DNA of 51,721 nucleotides from Helicostylum pulchrum (Eukaryota; Mucoromycota; Mucoromycetes; Mucorales; Mucoraceae), in contig JAIXMO010000099.1 in assembly GCA_025677825.1 (NCBI GenBank), positions 1 through 51,721 of the forward strand, read 5' to 3'. The notes beneath the pieces are model-generated. The model worked only from the letters and a program-made list of their open reading frames with translations, ran no database searches and had not been told where the DNA came from. Each line of letters opens with the position of its first letter. Within the stretch, counting starts at the first letter, position 1. A program made the translations under genes and the position numbers. Positions 11,938 through 28,741 of the stretch are shown in pieces.

Positions 11938-13700
11938 ATGGACACTGAAACTGCTGCAGCAATAATGGAATTCGTTATAGAATCCGCAAAAGATTATAAT
12001 TTAGCAGAAAGTGACAGTACAGGCACTGCTGCACTGGTCGTAAATTTCTATAGTTTAAACCGTTATTTCAAACTTTGCATGCGGAAAGAATACAGCGAAA
12101 TGTTGAAACATTATAGTGAATTATTTGATTTTCTTATGAACCGAGGACGAGATGTTTATGATAAGAAATCGGATACCAAATGGACCTACCATATTATACA
12201 CGGGAAAAAGTACGATAAGAATGATCTCTACAAGAAAAAGATTCTCTTGCCATTAAAAAAAGTAAATTTTATGGCTACAACTTGCTTGTGCTTTACCAAG
12301 AATCGACTCTATTAAAATACCACGGAACCAAAGAAGAATATTACTCTTTGACAGAAAAACTCACCAAAGATATCGAGATATGTTTTGAGGTAGAAAAAAA
12401 AACACGTCAAGTCAGTCTCTCTCTCTTGCTTTATCTAATCTATTTAAATTCTAATAGGAAAACATTTCAATTGAAAAAAAATACAGATATCTAAATCAGC
12501 TTGTGGATTATATCAACGAAAAGTTTGGGGATTTTTTTGATGATATTAATATTACAGTTGAAATCATTGGATAACTTTTTTTTTTTTAAAAAAAAACCTT
12601 TTTGTAAAAAGTATTCAATTCTCACCACGGTTGTGGGGTTAGATCTACGCATACAAAATTGGATCTTGACGACAGTGACCTCAATTTGGGTATCCGTATT
12701 CATCCAAGTGAAGTAAAAAAAGGTGCATGGCTCTGCGATACTCGAAATTGGAGAAATACCTTATACGATCCTCATTATTTAGCTCGGTGTCTGCGCGAGA
12801 TGGGTATGCAAGCTACTTTGCCTATTCCTGTAGCAAAAAGAACCCAGTTTACAGAACCAAAATCGGGTCTACAATGTTTTATTGGTGTTGACGATGGTTT
12901 AATATTCGAAAGAGATGTACTAATTACCGAATATTTAAAGCTAGATAAAAGGACGAAGCCATTGATTATCGCTATTTTGAGACTTTCTAGATCTCAACGT
13001 ATTAATAAATGTAAAAGGTTGTCAATATCTAAAAGCATTATTATATTAATCACCTTTTTTTATTTATTTAGCTTGCTGTCTACCAACATTGAGCACATAC
13101 TCGTATATTTTGGTGACATTACATTACTTAATGAACGTCTTGGAAAATCCAGTGATACCTAACCTTCAAAACCTTCCCGTTGAATGTAATTCAGCCGATT
13201 GCTTTTATAACTTGAAGGACGAGCCAGTAACAACATTTTTCAACAACAAAATAGAAAATCTGGACGTTAGTTACCACAACTGTGTTCGTATAATCAATAA
13301 ACAAACGGGCGAATACAACGTCGATAATAACAATGAACTTAAAACCACTATTTGGTATAGCTAAAACAGCGATAACTTGGGTACATTGTTTCTGGGTTTT
13401 ATCGCTTACTATTCTCGAAGGAATAATTATAAAAAAATCTCAATCACTAACTTTAAGAAAAAACGAAGTACTGATGCCGTATGGGTCCAGGATCCCTATT
13501 TGGTAAAAAAGAATATAGCGTAAGTTTATCAGGTTTCTTTTTTTTATTAAAAAAAAGCATTTATTAACCTTTAATTAATGAATATAGGCATAACTGTCAA
13601 TACGATACATTAAAAGTTATTACCAATGTATTTTACCACTGTTGAGGAGATGTTAAAAGACGGGCATTCATATCAAGAAGTTTGTGATAAGAAAATTTAA
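11938..13700 (+). pseudogene. Cid1/TUTase-like poly(A)/poly(U) polymerase, broken by frameshifts and a nonsense codon
   Basis: The sequence preserves a nucleotidyltransferase (Cid1, Trf, PAPD family) with its introns but is not translatable. The N-terminal 110 codons run from ATG 11938. The frame shifts at an A7 run (12255-12261), resumes as GYNLLVLYQEST, passes a plausible intron (about 12411-12459), and ends DINITVEIIG-stop at 12574. Coding resumes in another frame with the catalytic region GVRSTHTKLDLDDSDLNLGI, then TKPLIIAI...SQRINK, a clean intron (about 13012-13070), CLPTLSTYSYILVTLHYL, and the PAP-associated domain, where TAA at 13362-13364 precedes DNLGTLFLGFIAYYS in the same frame. 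The last exon has another shift near 13631-13634. The second acidic residue of the usual DLD motif is Asn. At least four lesions make function unlikely. Confidence 0.75.
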
Positions 13701-13783
13701 TATATATGCTTATATTATATAGCTCTTTGATAACTCCCCGAAACCCCTTTTTATCTATACATAGTAAGCAATTGCTTGCTCTA

Positions 13784-13822
<39 letters not shown>

Positions 13823-14590
13823 GTCTTTTCTCTTCTTTAATTTGTTTCTTCTGTTGAAATAATGACAGCGAGTTTGGAATAGGCGGAACAGCGAGTTCAC
13901 GGTTGTTAATATTACCAGAAAAAGCTTAAAGAAAAAAAGCAGTTTTTACCATGAAAAGGGTGTATTCCATACGAAGAATATGTTTTTGTAAGGTGAATCT
14001 GGATTATTGAGAAAAATCGATTTGATTTTGAGTTAATGTAATTAGTATTAGAAGCAAAAATTACGGCAGCTTTTTTTTTTAAAAAAAAAAAGAATACGCA
14101 ACAACCTTCTTTTATTGCATCATTAAATAAAGTATGCAGTGTACGTATTAAAAAAAAATCGCAATTCTATTTTCATGTATCCACATTTAAGCTATAAAAT
14201 CAATAGACACGTCTTTTAGACTTGATTCCTATGCATATTTAAGTACTCATAGGTCGGTTTTTGCATTACATAATCCTACAAATCTACACACACACAAACA
14301 TAAGCGAGAGAGAAAGCGGCTATTTTACATGTACATGTAAATATAAAAAAGAAACTAAGCCAATATTTTTTAAAAAAATATATTTTAACTCTTCACAACA
14401 GAAAAAAAGGTGTAAAGGGGAGGAGGGGAAAAAAGATTTAAACAGATAGCGTGGCAATTGATTCAACAAAATTGGATTAGAAAGGAATAGGCTTACTTCA
14501 ATTTAAACCAGTAGTAAACTCCTACATTCTTTTGTTGTTGCAAAAAATACATGTGTACAATAGAAACTCCTTGAAGGAAAGTAGAAAAAG
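13701..14590. other. Intergenic spacer
   Basis: No gene. Besides the A36 tract it contains a T10-A11 palindrome at 14071-14091. The plus-strand open stretch at 14261-14449 is Lys/Tyr-rich low complexity, and I do not accept it as coding. Confidence 0.4.
13785..13820. repeat. 36-nt poly-A tract
   Basis: A pure A run starts about 85 bp after the last codon of the nucleotidyltransferase pseudogene. It is the longest homopolymer in the window. Because the pseudogene keeps introns, the run is not evidence of a reverse-transcribed copy. Confidence 0.9.
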
Positions 14591-14599
14591 CAGGTGTGA

Positions 14600-14823
14600 C
14601 ATGAAGGGTGAACGATCGGCGCATTATCTTAAGACTGTTGATCAACAGCACCATAAAGTAGATGATGCTATGCAATCTATATGTACAGGCGTATATTAGG
14701 GTTATTGAATTACTGATTTCAGAGGGTTACCTCAATACTGTGAGCTATCCTATGTACAATCCTGTGGTATGGGGAGATCTAATTGAATTATGGTATTCAT
14801 TAAAGTTTCACTGGACGAAGTAA
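14600..14823 (+). pseudogene. Short coding remnant in two frames
   Basis: The plus strand reads MKGERSAHYLKTVDQQHHKV from an ATG at about 14600 and stays open to a TAG at about 14697. One base further on, a second frame reads VIELLISEGYLNTV and VVWGDLIELWYSLKFHWTK, ending in TAA at 14821-14823. The two pieces abut at a single-base shift and both have balanced, protein-like composition. I cannot name a family. A chance pair of open frames is possible at this length. Confidence 0.3.
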
Positions 14824-16490
14824 TAACCCTATCAAAGCGGCCATAGTCTCGACTGTCCCCTTTTTGCACGATTATCGCCAAGCGTAAATAAACAACTTTA
14901 CCTTTCTAATGTTGTAATTATTTTAAAGAAGCAGAAGATTGGAAAATCTTGATACACGGTCAATTTACAAGGTCACAGTGAAAAAAAAAAAGAAGTGCAT
15001 GATAAAACAGTAGCAGAATAATAAACAAAGGAGGAAATACATAATATATAGCTACGTTTATTTTGAAAGATGCAGTTACATATATAAGATAAATGTATTT
15101 ACTTATTCATTGTTAAAATGAAAAAGAAAAAAAAGGATGGAATATAAATTAATTTAATCAGGATAAGTTGGTAACATATTACGCCATGTTACAAAAAGCA
15201 GAAAAAAGAAACAGAGCAGTTATATAACAGACGAGGGTTTGTCAAATATATACTTGGGGTAAAAAAAAACAGATAACAGTTATGCTAATCTCCACTTACA
15301 AATAGTCGCAATTTATACTTTCCGACAGACGCCACATCCAAAACAATATTTAATTACGGTTAATAATTAAAATGAACCAAGCTCCTGTTAAACTCGCTCC
15401 CATTTTTTTTGTCGAACCCCTCCTTGCTCTCCCCCAAAGCGTCTCGCTAAACCCTGAATAGTGGTTCGATATCAAATAGAAGAGGATTTGTAAATAGAAG
15501 ATATCACGAATTAGGATTTTCTGCTATTTTATTAAGGAATATGTCGTCCCAGGTCAAACTCATCAGGCTATCCAAAGGTAATCAGGGACAACTGAAAACA
15601 TATAGGTAATGTTTTTTTTTTAAAAAAAAATATTTTGAAGCGGGGTCATTTAATTCACCCTTTTCATGTCGCTTGCGTAAATACTGAACAAGCGTAAAAA
15701 GATTAAGTTTCTTATGATGGTTAAAGCACAAATAAGTTATGATTACGCTTGATACTAGTGGCATTCTTGTACTAATATAGTATCAAGATATATTGACTTT
15801 TGGCACGAATGATGATAAAATAGAGGCTCAAATACTGAAAAAAAAAATTACATTTTGATAGAATGATGGTTCAAATGTTTAGAACACAAGACCAGGCTTA
15901 TTGTATCACACAAATACGGAATGAGTCGAAAACGTTTTTGCAACGAGTATTTACGCTAGAGTTACGGTTTATTTGTAAGTAATTGATAGTGATGACGATT
16001 TAGTTTGAATTTTAGGTAAATTCTTGATAGGTAATAAAATACTTGACTGTTGTCATTATTTTTTTTGGGTGGGTGCATAGTAAGAAAAAATGCATTCTTA
16101 AGTTGTTTACTCTGCGTCAGTAAAATAGGAATTTTTTTATTTGGTGGAAATGCACCATTTTCTATATATGGTCAGTTTTTTAAAAAAAGAATTGAAGGAT
16201 GAAAAAAAGTAAAGGGGAAGGGACATTGAGAATGATTTACGATTTTGTGTCACCCAGGCCGTGTATCCTCCTCCTCCTCCTCCTATAATAAAACTTATTT
16301 ACATTCTGTGAGTATCTATTATGATCAAGTTGTATGCGTGTTCTGTATAAGCCTATTTTTATGCAGACTGTCTTTCATCTGTATATTTAGTTTCTTTCCC
16401 TGTCTTCTTTTTCCTCTCTCTTTTATCTTTTTTATCTTTTATCATTTTCTATATATCTTTCTTCCATATATATACATATACGTTCTTTCA
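14824..16490. other. Long spacer with possible coding debris, then leader of the Zds-domain gene
   Basis: No intact gene. A minus-strand frame at 15764-15630 reads VSSVIITYLCFNHHKKLNL and VQYLRKRHEKGELNDPASK before running into a T10-A9 palindrome (15612-15630); it may be a decayed exon. A CACGGTC-bearing sequence near 14950 resembles one near 8171. The right end (16258-16285 CTCCTCCTCC and 16370-16490) is pyrimidine-rich and is probably the 5' leader of the downstream gene. Confidence 0.4.
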
Positions 16491-18273
16491 ATGTCTACTT
16501 TCTTCATTTACCCAATAGAGCATTTACCGAATAATAATAATAAACAAGATGAACCTACTACTGCAATGACAACATTGAGCTCTAATGGCCTTTCTAGAAT
16601 ATTAGAAATTCCACTTAGCCTATTAGACGCTGATACCAATCAAAAAATTAACAATAAAAATGCCACCGATCAATTGTTTTGGTAAAGATACGATAAAAGA
16701 AAAAAAAAATATGTATAGTTTGATAACAAAGTTATATAATATATTTAGGCTCTCCACTACAACCAATGTATCTAATAATACACCTAATATACCTAATACA
16801 ATTAATACAACAACAGTTACAACTGGTAATAATACGTCAACACCAACAGTAACAAATCAGTGCGAAAATAATAATTCAACCGAGGTAACACACAGTTTTG
16901 CTAATAGAAAACGATCTATTGTGAAGCGACGAAAATCAGTTTTATCATCATCTTATACGGCACACGATGAAGCGGAAGCGATTAAAAGTGATAGAAAAGC
17001 GACTTTAGCTACATTAGAAAGAGGTACAAAAGAAGAAGAAACTGAAAAAGAAAATATTTCGATTGAAGGTAACACGAACAAGGATACATTTTTACAAATA
17101 TATCTAATTTTAAAATAAATAGATACTACAGCAGCTCCTCAAGAAGGTAATAATAGGGGCCAATTGGGGGTAAATGAAGAAGAAGAAGAGCAACAAGAAA
17201 TAGAAAAGGATAAAAGTAAAAATACAATTTATAATATGGAACAAATAATACCTAAAGATTCAGCTATTGATTTACGTACAACGACTCTAGAACCAGAAGA
17301 TTTAAAAATAATGGAAACAAGTTCTCCTATTATTGAAAGTACATCTTTTACTTCTTTAACTCCTCCTTCTCCTACTTTAACTCCTGCTATAGTAATGACA
17401 ACGAAAAAGAAAAAGGCGTCTTCTTGGTCACCTCGTAAAATGTTTCAATCGAATAATAATAATACAAGAAAGAAGGAAGCCAAACCCGAAAAGTTTAATA
17501 TAACATCCTTATTCTCTAGAAGTTTACCTAAAAAGACTCTACTAGTAAAGACAAGCAGTAAATCGGTATTAATAAACGAAATAACAGCAACTGGAACAAC
17601 AAAAAAGCCAGAATTTCAATTAAAAAGTAATTTTAATTATACAAGACTACCTATACATACAGAAAGGGCCATCTATCGACTCTCTCATATGAAACTAACC
17701 AATCCAAGACGGCCTCTTTGTGATCAAGTGACCATATCGAATTTAATGTTTTGGTACCTTTCTATTATCAGTCAACAAAATCATAATAACAATAACATTA
17801 ATGAAAATGATCTTGCTCCGTCTGATATGCAAATCGATCAAACCATGACTAAGAAATCATGTCGTATTCAAATTCAACATAGAAGAACGACGACTAATAA
17901 AAAGAGAAATACTGGCGGAAATAAACGGATAAGAAATCATCAAATCGGTCCTGATCTACATCACAGTAATGCAATGGATACATTAAATAACAAACAACGT
18001 TATAAAAATACTCATTTAAGAACAAGTAATTCTAGCTCGGATGAAGAAGAAGAAGATGAAGGCTTTTCTGATGATGATTTATCTGATATTGAAGATGAAT
18101 CTATACCAGACTTGTATAATAACGATAAAAAGAAGAAGAAGGGAAAGTATTCTCTGTTTCAAAAAAATAGTCATTGGCTATCATTTTCATCCTCCCACAA
18201 GCAACAAAATGAACGTCAACAAGATGAAGACGATATACCTTTAGCCATGTATCAAAAAGGAAAAACTCCTTGA
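16491..18273 (+). CDS. Zds1-type C-terminal domain protein (putative PP2A / mitotic exit regulator)
   Basis: Three exons, 16491-16681, 16749-17068 and 17123-18273, total 1662 nt and 553 residues. Most of the protein is low-complexity (Asn, Thr, Ser, Lys, acidic runs). One block near residues 345-395 stands out: RLPIHTERAIYRLSHMKL, NPRRPLCDQVTISNLMFWYL. It matches the conserved C-terminal motif of budding yeast Zds1/Zds2 (LPINVERAIYRLSHLKL type), which binds the Cdc55 subunit of PP2A and influences mitotic entry and exit and polarity. The lysine-rich segment KKKKASSWSPRKMFQ precedes it. Acidic serine stretches near the end (SSSDEEEEDEG) could be casein kinase 2 sites. The first ATG in the long upstream frame is 16491. 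Domain assignment is from memory of the family; overall function is inferred. Confidence 0.78.
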
Positions 18274-18397
18274 ATTATATTAGATGTACTTTGAAATAAA
18301 TAAAAAAATATATATACATATAAATGGTTGTTTATTATATCTATCTACACAGTGTATACGTATATTAGTAGTAGTACCAGCCTACTCCATGTATTCA

Positions 18398-19299
18398 CTA
18401 TTTTCTAAATTGATGTGTATGTGTGTGGTGTAATCTACGTATGTATCCTGAAAAGGTTGACCCATTTGTTCCAATAAATGATTCTCCTTTACTTGCAACG
18501 AATGCATCGACAAGAGGTATTAAAAATTTACGCATGCTTTCACCAGTATGTACATTACGATACTGATCCATGTGACTCCATAAAGGGTTCTTATCTGATA
18601 ATATCTCATTCAGCGTAAACGTACAAGGCGAATGTAACCACAAGTCTTTAAATAATACATTCTTTCTAGGTTGAATAGCGTCTGTCGCTAAAAACACAAG
18701 TGTCGCTTGTTTAGACTTTGCCAAGGCAACGCAGCTCGATAATAATTCGGTCATGGTCGTCATGTTTCCAAGCAACGGTTGCTGTATTGTTTTTACTTGT
18801 CGCTTATCTATTTTTCGAATAATATTTTCGATATTTTCTGGTATTGCATTAATGAATAATCCATCTGCCGTCCTAATAAATAAATAAAAAAGTTAAATTT
18901 ATAATACATATATAAGGCTGTATACACATATAAAAAAAAAAGAAAAAGGAAAAAGAGAGAACATACAATTTTTGTACCTTAAATGAGCACCAATGAAATT
19001 ACCAGGACCACCTAATGCTTCAACTACTAAATCAGTAATCTTCAAGACTGCTGGATGCTTATAAGTAATGCTTTGTTGTAACGATTTAAAGAATTCGATA
19101 TTTTCAGGTTTTTTAATTGGAAATTTGCCTGTTCCGAATAAACTGGTAAAATGAATTAACTTTTCGGTACGGTTTTGTAACTGAGCAATGTCTAGGCTAT
19201 CAGCATATCTTCCAAGAAACTTGTATTTTGAAGGTACATCGTAGATTCGCCAGTCATATCTCGTCTCATCTAGTTTACTGTTTAAGATTTTGATAGGAA

Positions 19300-19334
<35 letters not shown>

Positions 19335-20033
19335 ACCTTTAAAATATAAAACGTCACCGTCAACATATGATCCGTGCTGAATTGAGTCAACTTGATTTCT
19401 TTGTATTCCATAATTATAACGTAGCCAATTAAAATCACTCGCATCTCTTTCTTCAATTTTGACATGTTGTTTGGCCCAAGATAAATCAAATAAATCGTCA
19501 AATGAAGACAATGCATATTTTTTAGGATCAGGACAGGAAGCTAATTTTCGAGACTTTTTATCTTTAAACTGCTTACAGTAATCATTACTTGTATCACGTA
19601 ACGTATGGTGCTGATAAAGTTTAGAAAATTGATTCCAGCCAAATGCTTGACCCAATACAGCTTTTGGTAAAATCAGTGTCCGATTTAAATACCAAGCTAA
19701 CAAGATACCATTTTCAACTAAAGTAGACCAAAAAAATTAATTAAACAATCATACAACAAATATGTTTTCTTATTTCTAACCTTGTATTAATTGGTTTTGG
19801 AAACCGCTATGAGTGAAAAAGGTCAAGTATTTTTCGTCCGAGTCATGGTTTATTCTTCTAGGTTGTGGTTGAGGAATGGAGGTAATCCAACTGGCATGGA
19901 ATGTAGTTGCAAAAGTGTGGTTAAACGGTAGTTTGGTTGTAAAACTTGTATTGTATTTTAATAAGTGTAAGAATATATAACATGGTAATAAACCAGCCAG
20001 TAAAGAAAACACTTTACTCGAAAATTGTATCAT
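18398..20033 (-). CDS. O-fucosyltransferase-like type II membrane protein
   Basis: Four exons, 20033-19781, 19717-19337, 19269-18978 and 18872-18398, total 1401 nt and 466 residues. An N-terminal hydrophobic anchor (about residues 8-26, SLLAGLLPCYIFLHLL) predicts a Golgi or ER type II protein. FFTHSGFQNQLIQVENGILL and AWYLNRTLILPK (about residues 73-105) are typical of the GDP-fucose protein O-fucosyltransferase fold, as are IGAHLRTADG (about 303-312, the HLR donor-binding motif) and the C-terminal FIGTNGSTFSGYIRRLH. The acceptor is unknown. The exon 3 start is set by phase: TAG|ATGAGACG continues as DETRYDWR, while a nearer CAG would give a stop. Intron 2 contains a 31-nt A/T homopolymer. 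It lies 145 bp downstream of AFG2 and ends 124 bp from the Zds-domain gene. Confidence 0.82.
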
Positions 20034-20177
20034 TTTTATTATACAGAAAAAGAAGAAAAGAGGGAAAAGGAACAATTTTATTTTTATTTATTTTTGCCTT
20101 TGTCCTGGAGGATCCTCATTAATATTTAAAAGTCCATCAAAAGTTTTTTTTTTTTATTATAGTGCTTGTTACACTAA

Positions 20178-22793
<2,616 letters not shown>

Positions 22794-23369
22794 TCTTTCT
22801 TTTCGTTATAAGTGTACTTTAGAGTATATGCGTATATATAAAATATATATATTTAAAAGGTTTATTGCTTGTGAACAATAAAAACGGGAAAAAAGAGATA
22901 ATTGAAAACCAGAATATTTTTCTTTTTGGGATAAATAATTAAAATGGTCCCCTTTTTTTATTTTTTTCACGTCTTGCTGGGTACGCAATTGCATACTGAA
23001 AATGTTGTTACTAACATTGTATTATCTATTTGGGAGTGTATACGACAAGTCCAAAATGGGAAGTAGTCTAGTAAATGTACTTAACGGTACCTCGGGTCAA
23101 TATGCTTCTTTGTATCGGCAGGTAAAAAAAAACAAAGAGAAAGTCTATTACGAGAGACAAGCTTAAAGAAAGATTACACTGAATTAAGTTAATAAAGGGT
23201 GAATATCTCCCTGTTTTTCCTAAAGACTCACCTTTTTTGATTCAAAAATAACAATCACATTTTTAACCCGCCAGTAGTTTGATTTTATTTGGCCTGCCGC
23301 CTTTTCTTTCTTTCTTTCTTTCTTTTTCAAACACTTTGCTTTCTCTCTCTCTCTCTTTCTTTTATTTCA
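22794..23369. promoter_or_regulatory. Divergent promoter region between AFG2 and YAK1
   Basis: A 576-bp spacer between two divergent start codons. The YAK1 side is strongly pyrimidine-rich, with tandem TTTC (about 23304-23328) and CT repeats (about 23342-23358) running almost to the ATG, as in many fungal leaders. No operator can be named. Confidence 0.5.
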
Positions 23370-26478
<3,109 letters not shown>

Positions 26479-26613
26479 ACATTACATTAAAAAAAAACCT
26501 TTTTTTTTTTACTTTGGTTCTTTTTTTTTTTCTTTCTTTCTTTCTTTTTTTTATTTTTTTTTTATTTTTTTTATTTGTATAATAAAAAAAAAGAGTTGTT
26601 ATATTTTTTTTAA

Positions 26614-27566
26614 CTATGAAGAAAAATATTTCGGCATGGATTCCCAAACAGTTTCAGGCTTTAACCAATAAACAAGTTGACTTTGAAGTCTTGATTTTTG
26701 TTCAGGAACAAGACCCAAGTATCTATCTAACCCCTTTTCCTTACGAAGAAAAAATGTATCCGTTCGCCTTAATCTTGTAGCCGGACAAAAGTCATTTTTG
26801 CCATCACCTGTGTATGCAATCTTTTCAACAGTATGACCCTGTTGCTGATAACGCTGCAAAAGCTGATCCAGTTCTTGACCTTTACAGATATTCAAGGAAC
26901 AGGGGTTTTGACATTCATGTTGTTGGTCTGTGGTCAAGACATGACGGTGTACTCGAAGTCTACCTTGTTCATCAGTATAACTTGGATTGGTGATAATTTC
27001 CGTAATACAGTCACGAACACCATAAGCCTAAATTTTACTATTTAATATACCATCTAAACTGTGTATATATAAAACATACTTGTAAAATTGTTTCGATATA
27101 AAATGTGTTGGCATCTGACATGAGTATGACAGGCACATTTCTTTGTTTTAAATCTAGCACCAAATTACACATTTCGATCGACTAAATATTATTTTAAGGA
27201 GGTTTGATCGTACGCTTAAAAAAATAATAGAAACTTACAAATGGTATCGTCTTTAATTTATTTTCTATATCTTGTCTTGTAAAGCCTTCTTCTTGAAGTC
27301 TACATAACGCATGATCCCTATATACAAAATATTAATTACATGTATACACTTGGTACCTTAATATATGCTCACATTAAATCTGTCCATTGCCACTCTCGTC
27401 TCTTTTCTCTTACTTCTTCCCAAATTTTAGGGGAAAGTCCGTAAATAGTCCAGTAATCACTATCCTCTTCGATAAGAGACCTTTATATATACATGAGTAA
27501 ATTATTATAATTTTTCTATAAAAACAGTACATACCAATCGAAATCAAAAACTGCAATACTAGTCAT
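26614..27566 (-). CDS. PHOSPHO1/PHOSPHO2-type HAD phosphatase
   Basis: Five exons, 27566-27535, 27480-27373, 27317-27239, 27181-27080 and 27027-26614, total 735 nt and 244 residues. HAD motif I is VFDFDWSLIEEDSDYW (residues 6-21), built across the first intron; Asp8 is the expected nucleophile, and Ser replaces the usual Thr of DxDxT. Motif II lies in VPVILMSDANTFYIE. CNICKG-like NICKGQEL and motif III/IV YTGDGKNDFCPA follow, all typical of the PHOSPHO family. Members hydrolyse small phosphate monoesters such as phosphoethanolamine, phosphocholine or pyridoxal phosphate in the cytosol; the substrate here is open. It starts 224 bp from the divergent endonuclease III gene and ends 135 bp from YAK1 in convergent orientation. 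Confidence 0.88.
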
Positions 27567-27790
27567 AACTTAAAACGTACACTCGAAAAAAAAAGAGAGA
27601 AAGAAAGAAATGAAATAAACCGAAATAGCTTGCATTTATATCGTCTGTTTTTTTTCAAAGCCAGGTGTACAGGTTTTGACCAAAAACCATTTGTCACCCC
27701 CCGTGCTTACAAAAAAAAACATTCATCCAACCAAAATTGTATCTCTTTTATCGTGCTAATTTTTGCGGTGAGCGCGATAATTTTGAAAAA
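27567..27790. promoter_or_regulatory. Short bidirectional promoter: phosphatase / endonuclease III
   Basis: Only 224 bp separate the two divergent start codons, so the genes must share promoter DNA. The interval holds a CCCCCC run at about 27697 and A-tracts, but no clear TATA box on either strand. Confidence 0.55.
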
Positions 27791-28741
27791 ATGTCTTTAC
27801 GTCGGAGCTCACGTCATACTCAACACGTTGTGGACACTGGCATTACCAAGAAGCGTACCATTACAACACCAAAGTCAAGTCCCAATGTTAAAAAGGTGAA
27901 AAAGGAACTCGACATTGACTCAAACCCCTTGCAACAGCAACAGGCGCCAAAAGATTGGGATATCGTCTACGATATACTAGAAACCTATCGTAAAGTACAC
28001 AAAGCTGCAGTTGATACTATGGGCTGTGCACGTCTAGCAGACCGTACCTGTACACCTAAAGTGCAACGGTTCCAAACACTGGTATCTCTCATGTTATCTG
28101 CACAAACGAAAGATACCGTTACAAGTGCTGCGGTTATTAAACTGCAAAAGGAATTAGAAGGTGGACTGTGTCTTGAAAGCATTTTAAGATTGGATGAAGC
28201 TGTACTTGATAATATGATCAGGTCTGTTGGGTTTCATACTAAAAAGGCTTCGTATATTAAGCGAACTGCAGAAATATTAAGAGATACATTTGATGGTGAT
28301 ATTCCAGATACAATTGAGGGATTAACAAGTTTACCGGGCGTCGGGCCAAAAATGGGTTACCTCACTTTACAGGTAGCGTGGAATAAAAATCTGGGGATCG
28401 GTGTAGATGTACATGTACATAGGATTGCAAATAGGTTAGGTTGGGTAAAAACAAAAACTCCTGAAGAAACAAGACTTGTAAGTGTTGTAATATTTTCTTT
28501 TTGTTTGTGTATTAAAGATGTATTTTATTTTACGTAGAGTTTACAGTCTTGGTTGCCCAAGGATAAATGGAGAAATATTAATCCGATTCTAGTTGGATAT
28601 GGTCAGATTGTTTGTCTACCCCGAGGTCCGCTCTGTCATACTTGTCCTGTGCGTGCTTACTGTCCTTCTGCCGTAATCAAAGTAAAAAAGACTGAAACGA
28701 CATCCGTTTACTTTAAGAAAGAAGAGGACTTGGAGTGGTAA
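27791..28741 (+). CDS. NTH1: Endonuclease III (bifunctional DNA glycosylase/AP lyase, Nth1/Ntg type)
   Basis: Two exons, 27791-28477 and 28538-28741, total 891 nt and 296 residues. The enzyme excises oxidised pyrimidines in base excision repair in the nucleus and, in fungi, often mitochondria. The helix-hairpin-helix is [11 protein letters not shown] (about residues 180-190, with the catalytic Lys). The catalytic Asp is in [15 protein letters not shown], and a complete [4Fe-4S] motif C-x6-C-x2-C-x5-C is seen in [17 protein letters not shown] near the C-terminus. The first 55 residues are basic ([18 protein letters not shown]), suggesting nuclear localisation or DNA contact. ATG 27791 is chosen because the upstream in-frame extension has no ATG. 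All catalytic residues are present. Confidence 0.95.

Noticed and set aside
13785..13820. A36 tract as the tail of a retroposed copy of the nucleotidyltransferase
   Set aside because: The pseudogene keeps at least two canonical introns, and I see no target-site duplication.
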